NCBI GenBank assembly: GCA_042091495.1
Contig: JBELHJ010000003.1
Coordinates: forward strand, 1 to 64,000
Length of the DNA stretch: 64,000 nt
Origin: JBELHJ01 sp042091495
GTDB lineage: Bacteria; Bacteroidota; Bacteroidia; Flavobacteriales; Flavobacteriaceae
Reading direction: 5' to 3'
A model generated the notes under the pieces. That model was not told the origin of the DNA. It was given only the letters and a program-made list of their open reading frames with translations, and made no database searches. This document shows, piece after piece, positions 61,652 to 64,000 of the stretch (positions within the stretch are counted from its first letter, which is position 1; every line of letters starts with the position of its first letter). The translations under genes were made by a program, and so were the position numbers.

Positions 61652-61690
61652 AAAGCTTTTTATTTAGAACTATTCTAAATAAAAAGCTTT
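61652..61690. promoter_or_regulatory. Perfect 18-bp inverted repeat between hemA and the AraC gene
   Basis: The left arm (61652-61669) and right arm (61673-61690) are exact reverse complements of 18 bases around a three-base CTA spacer. The core is ATTTAGAA/TTCTAAAT. It lies 36 bases upstream of the AraC-type gene. No T-run follows the right arm, which argues against a terminator. It could be an operator for a dimeric repressor or an mRNA hairpin. Confidence 0.75.
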
Positions 61691-61726
61691 CAAAATTATT
61701 AAATAAGGTCTTTAAAAAATATCGCT

Positions 61727-62593
61727 ATGAGTTCTTTTAACGAAACTGTAATTGATGATCAGTTTTTTATTCTTGATTATAAAAATGAGTCCCATGAAAT
61801 AATTTCATTGGAACGTCATATAGATAATACATTTATACAATTTCACTTTTGCATAAAAGGGAATAGTAAATTTGTGTTCAATAACGGCAATTATACCTTA
61901 AACCTTCTTGAAGAAACTTCCTTATTGTTATACAATCCTCAGCGGGATCTCCCTATTCATTTGGAAGTTGAACCTAAAAGTTGGTTGCTGTCCATTATAA
62001 TCTCTATCAAGAAATTTCACAGTTTGTTTTCTCAAGATGCAGATTACATTACGTTTTTAAGCCCTGAAAACAGGGATAAAAAATATTATACAGATGGCAA
62101 TATATCGCCATCAATGGCAATTGTTCTAAACCAGCTCATAAATTTTAATTTAAATCCCTCTACAAAAAGTTTATATTTTAAAGGGAAAGCCTACGAATTA
62201 CTAAGTCTTTATTTTAATAGAACTGGAGAGGCAGATGTTGAACAATGTCCATTTCTTGTTAATGAAGAAAATGTGCTTAAAATTAGAAAAGCAAAAGACA
62301 TTATTCTTGAAAATATGGCCGAACCTCCTTCTCTACAGCGTTTAGCGGATCAAGTACAATTAAGTTTAAAAAAATTAAAAGAAGGATTTAAGCAACTCTA
62401 TGGAGATTCTGTTTATAGTTTTTTACTTGATCACAAAATGGAGGTAGCAAGAAAGTTGTTAGAATCGGGGAATCATAATGTAAATGAGGTTGGATTAAGA
62501 ATTGGATACAGTACTTCTAGTCATTTTATTGCAGCTTTTAAAAAGAAGTATGGAACTACTCCTAAAAAATATATAATGTCTTTATCTTCGTAA
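61727..62593 (+). CDS. AraC-family transcriptional regulator
   Basis: The 288-residue protein has an N-terminal cupin-like sensing domain (about residues 20-140). A C-terminal AraC DNA-binding domain (about 190-286) follows, with SLQRLADQVQLSLKKLKEGFKQLYG and VGLRIGYSTSSHFIAAFKKKYGTTPKKY. It stands 16 bases before hemH on the same strand and is divergent from hemA. That suggests it controls haem or iron genes, but no ligand can be read from the sequence. The palindrome at 61652-61690 lies just upstream. Confidence 0.88.
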   Translation: MSSFNETVIDDQFFILDYKNESHEIISLERHIDNTFIQFHFCIKGNSKFVFNNGNYTLNLLEETSLLLYNPQRDLPIHLEVEPKSWLLSIIISIKKFHSLFSQDADYITFLSPENRDKKYYTDGNISPSMAIVLNQLINFNLNPSTKSLYFKGKAYELLSLYFNRTGEADVEQCPFLVNEENVLKIRKAKDIILENMAEPPSLQRLADQVQLSLKKLKEGFKQLYGDSVYSFLLDHKMEVARKLLESGNHNVNEVGLRIGYSTSSHFIAAFKKKYGTTPKKYIMSLSS

Positions 62594-62609
62594 ATCGATA
62601 TTAAACACT

Positions 62610-63641
62610 ATGAAAAAGGGAATTTTACTTGTCAATCTTGGCTCTCCGGATAGCCCTGAGCCCAAAGATGTTAAAAGGTACTTAGGTGAGTTTTTAATGG
62701 ATGAGCGTGTTATAGATGTGCCATTGTGGGTTAGAACCTTGCTAGTTAAAGGAATAATATTAAATACAAGACCAAAAGCATCTGCTAAAGCCTATAAGAA
62801 AATTTGGTGGAAAGAAGGCTCTCCGCTGATAGTACTTTCAGAATCATTAAAATCTAAAGTTGCAGATAAAATTGACTTTCCAGTTGCTTTAGCAATGCGC
62901 TATGGAAGTATGACCATTGAAGAAGGTATTGAGGAGTTGGTTGCAAAGGGTGTTGAGCACGTCTTTATGATTCCATTATATCCGCAATATGCTATGGCTA
63001 CTACTGAAACTATTTTAGTTTTAGCTGAAGAGATAAGAGCCTTAAAGTACCCTAATATTAAATTAGAATCATTATCAGCATTTTATAATCAGTCAATATA
63101 TATTGACGCTCTATCTGAAAGTATTTCAAATAGTCTTGTAGGTAAAAATTATGAACATCTGTTATTTTCATATCATGGTGTCCCAGAACGTCATATTAGA
63201 AAGAGTGATGTAACAAAATCACACTGTAAAATTGATGGGAGTTGTTGTGTTACCGCATCAAAAGCGCACCAGTTTTGTTACAGACATCAGTGTCTTGAAG
63301 TTACTCGATTGGTTGGTGAAAAATTAGGACTTAAACCTGGAACGTATTCTTCATCTTTTCAGTCTCGACTGGGTTTTGACCCTTGGCTTCAACCTTACAC
63401 AGACCGAACCATAGAGCGTCTTGGGAAAGAGGGAGTTAAGAATATGGCTATTGTTACACCTGCATTTGTAAGTGATTGTTTAGAAACTTTAGAAGAAATA
63501 GCCATGGAAGGTGAGGAAATTTTTCATGAGGTTGGTGGGGATAATTTTACAACAATTCCATGTTTAAATTCGAATGATAAATGGGTTGATGTTTTAGTTC
63601 ATTGGATTAATAATTGGGCAACTAGTAAAAGTCCTTTTTAA
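62610..63641 (+). CDS. hemH: Ferrochelatase (or coproporphyrin ferrochelatase family)
   Basis: HemH inserts Fe2+ into the porphyrin ring. The 343-residue protein begins GILLVNLGSPDSPEPKDVKRYL, has FSYHGVPERHI with catalytic His and FQSRLGFDPWLQPYTD. A Cys-rich stretch near residues 207-226 (HCKIDGSCC then YRHQC) is notable. With hemF in the same locus, protoporphyrin is the likely substrate. It ends 3 bases before the MATE gene. Confidence 0.96.
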   Translation: MKKGILLVNLGSPDSPEPKDVKRYLGEFLMDERVIDVPLWVRTLLVKGIILNTRPKASAKAYKKIWWKEGSPLIVLSESLKSKVADKIDFPVALAMRYGSMTIEEGIEELVAKGVEHVFMIPLYPQYAMATTETILVLAEEIRALKYPNIKLESLSAFYNQSIYIDALSESISNSLVGKNYEHLLFSYHGVPERHIRKSDVTKSHCKIDGSCCVTASKAHQFCYRHQCLEVTRLVGEKLGLKPGTYSSSFQSRLGFDPWLQPYTDRTIERLGKEGVKNMAIVTPAFVSDCLETLEEIAMEGEEIFHEVGGDNFTTIPCLNSNDKWVDVLVHWINNWATSKSPF

Positions 63642-63644
63642 TGC

Positions 63645-64000
63645 ATGTCTAAGCTTTCCTCTAAAGCTCTTGGAAGCCAGTCCATTGGAAGTTTGTTAAT
63701 TAAGCAAGCATTGCCTGCATCAGTTGGTATTCTGGTAATGTCTTTAAATATTTTAGTTGACACTATTTTTGTAGGTAATTGGATTGGCACTACAGCTATA
63801 GCAGCCATTAATATTGTATTACCAGTCTCTTTTTTTATTGCTGCATTAGGAATGGCTATTGGAGTTGGAGGCTCATCTGTATTATCTAGAGCTCTTGGTG
63901 CTGGCAACTCCGAAAAAGCCCTTAAGACATTTGGAAATCAAATAACACTAACTTTAAGTTTAACGGTATTTTTAGTTGTTTTTGGATTAATTTTTCAATC
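63645..64000 (+). CDS. MATE-family efflux transporter, N-terminal part (3' end outside window)
   Basis: The ATG at 63645 opens a frame that stays open to the window end (118 codons seen). The ATG at 63641 meets a stop after three codons and is rejected. The protein starts KLSSKALGSQSIGSLLIKQ and continues with LPASVGILVMSLNILVDTIFVG, the MATE pattern, and GMAIGVGGSSVLSRALGAGN. The full gene exports cationic compounds or drugs by Na+ or H+ exchange. It lies 3 bases after hemH and is likely co-transcribed. Confidence 0.85.
   Translation, partial: MSKLSSKALGSQSIGSLLIKQALPASVGILVMSLNILVDTIFVGNWIGTTAIAAINIVLPVSFFIAALGMAIGVGGSSVLSRALGAGNSEKALKTFGNQITLTLSLTVFLVVFGLIFQ

Noticed and set aside
61652..61690. 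Reading the haem-locus palindrome as a terminator
   Set aside because: No run of T follows the right arm and the repeat stands upstream of the AraC gene, not at the end of a gene.
1..64000. CRISPR array, insertion sequence, prophage or tRNA-linked island
   Set aside because: No regularly spaced repeats, transposase, integrase, phage structural gene or tRNA was recognised on either strand.

Overview
This window comes from the chromosome of an A/T-rich member of the Bacteroidota, almost certainly a marine-type Flavobacteriaceae. The evidence is the type IX secretion/gliding genes (SprE/PorW-type lipoprotein, GldH), promoters of the Bacteroidota form TTG-N(17-23)-TAnnTTTG, and an ATP synthase operon that stops at atpG, with no atpD or atpC in the window. 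Lineage-typical neighbourhoods (DUF4254 with GT9; flippase-dut-nucleotidyltransferase-TPR-DUF4292-EnvC) and an HU-CCDC81/SPOR fusion point the same way. No rRNA, tRNA, CRISPR array, insertion sequence or phage gene was recognised.

Region 1 (1-19129) is a surface-polysaccharide locus, all on the + strand and mostly with overlapping or abutting genes. It opens with the 3' end of a nucleoside-phosphorylase-like gene and a chain-length-type membrane protein. The dTDP-rhamnose set rfbBACD follows, then a small secreted protein that has no normal start codon. Next come two Wzy_C-type polymerase/ligase proteins, a Wzx flippase, glycosyltransferases, and a third polymerase-like (EpsG-like) membrane protein. 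The locus closes with a bacillosamine-type amino-sugar module (PglC-, PglD-, PglE- and PglF-like proteins) and a second, long-form initiating phosphoglycosyl transferase. Much of this block looks more A/T-rich than its surroundings, as expected for an exchangeable locus.

Region 2 (19179-26000) holds purD, two flavobacterial membrane proteins of unknown function, DUF4254 with a GT9 glycosyltransferase, a ferredoxin-type oxidoreductase, and a PadR / DUF2059 / membrane-protein unit. Region 3 (26075-34640) runs from sprE/porW through a bactofilin straight into the ATP synthase operon (atpZ, a small membrane protein, atpB-E-F-H-A-G), which has a near-consensus promoter before atpB and a terminator after atpG. 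Region 4 (34721-42480) is an envelope operon: flippase, dUTPase, sugar nucleotidyltransferase, TPR protein, DUF4292 lipoprotein and EnvC-like protein. It meets a reverse-strand thioesterase and the HU/SPOR protein.

Region 5 (42581-55740) contains dprA, trpS, an acyltransferase, recA, ricT, gldH, PBP1A, scoAB, a double-ATPase ABC protein, a DEDD exonuclease and a serine hydrolase. Region 6 (55787-64000) is haem synthesis: hemA-C-D-E-F-B on the - strand, and an AraC-type regulator plus hemH on the + strand. The gap between the two arms carries a perfect 18-bp inverted repeat. The window ends inside a MATE transporter gene.

The points most worth following up are the 18-bp palindrome in the haem locus, the secreted-protein ORF without ATG/GTG/TTG in the polysaccharide locus, the locus's three polymerase-like proteins and two initiating enzymes, the atpE-atpF hairpin, the HU-to-SPOR fusion, and the shared TTAA stop codons at four of six convergent junctions.
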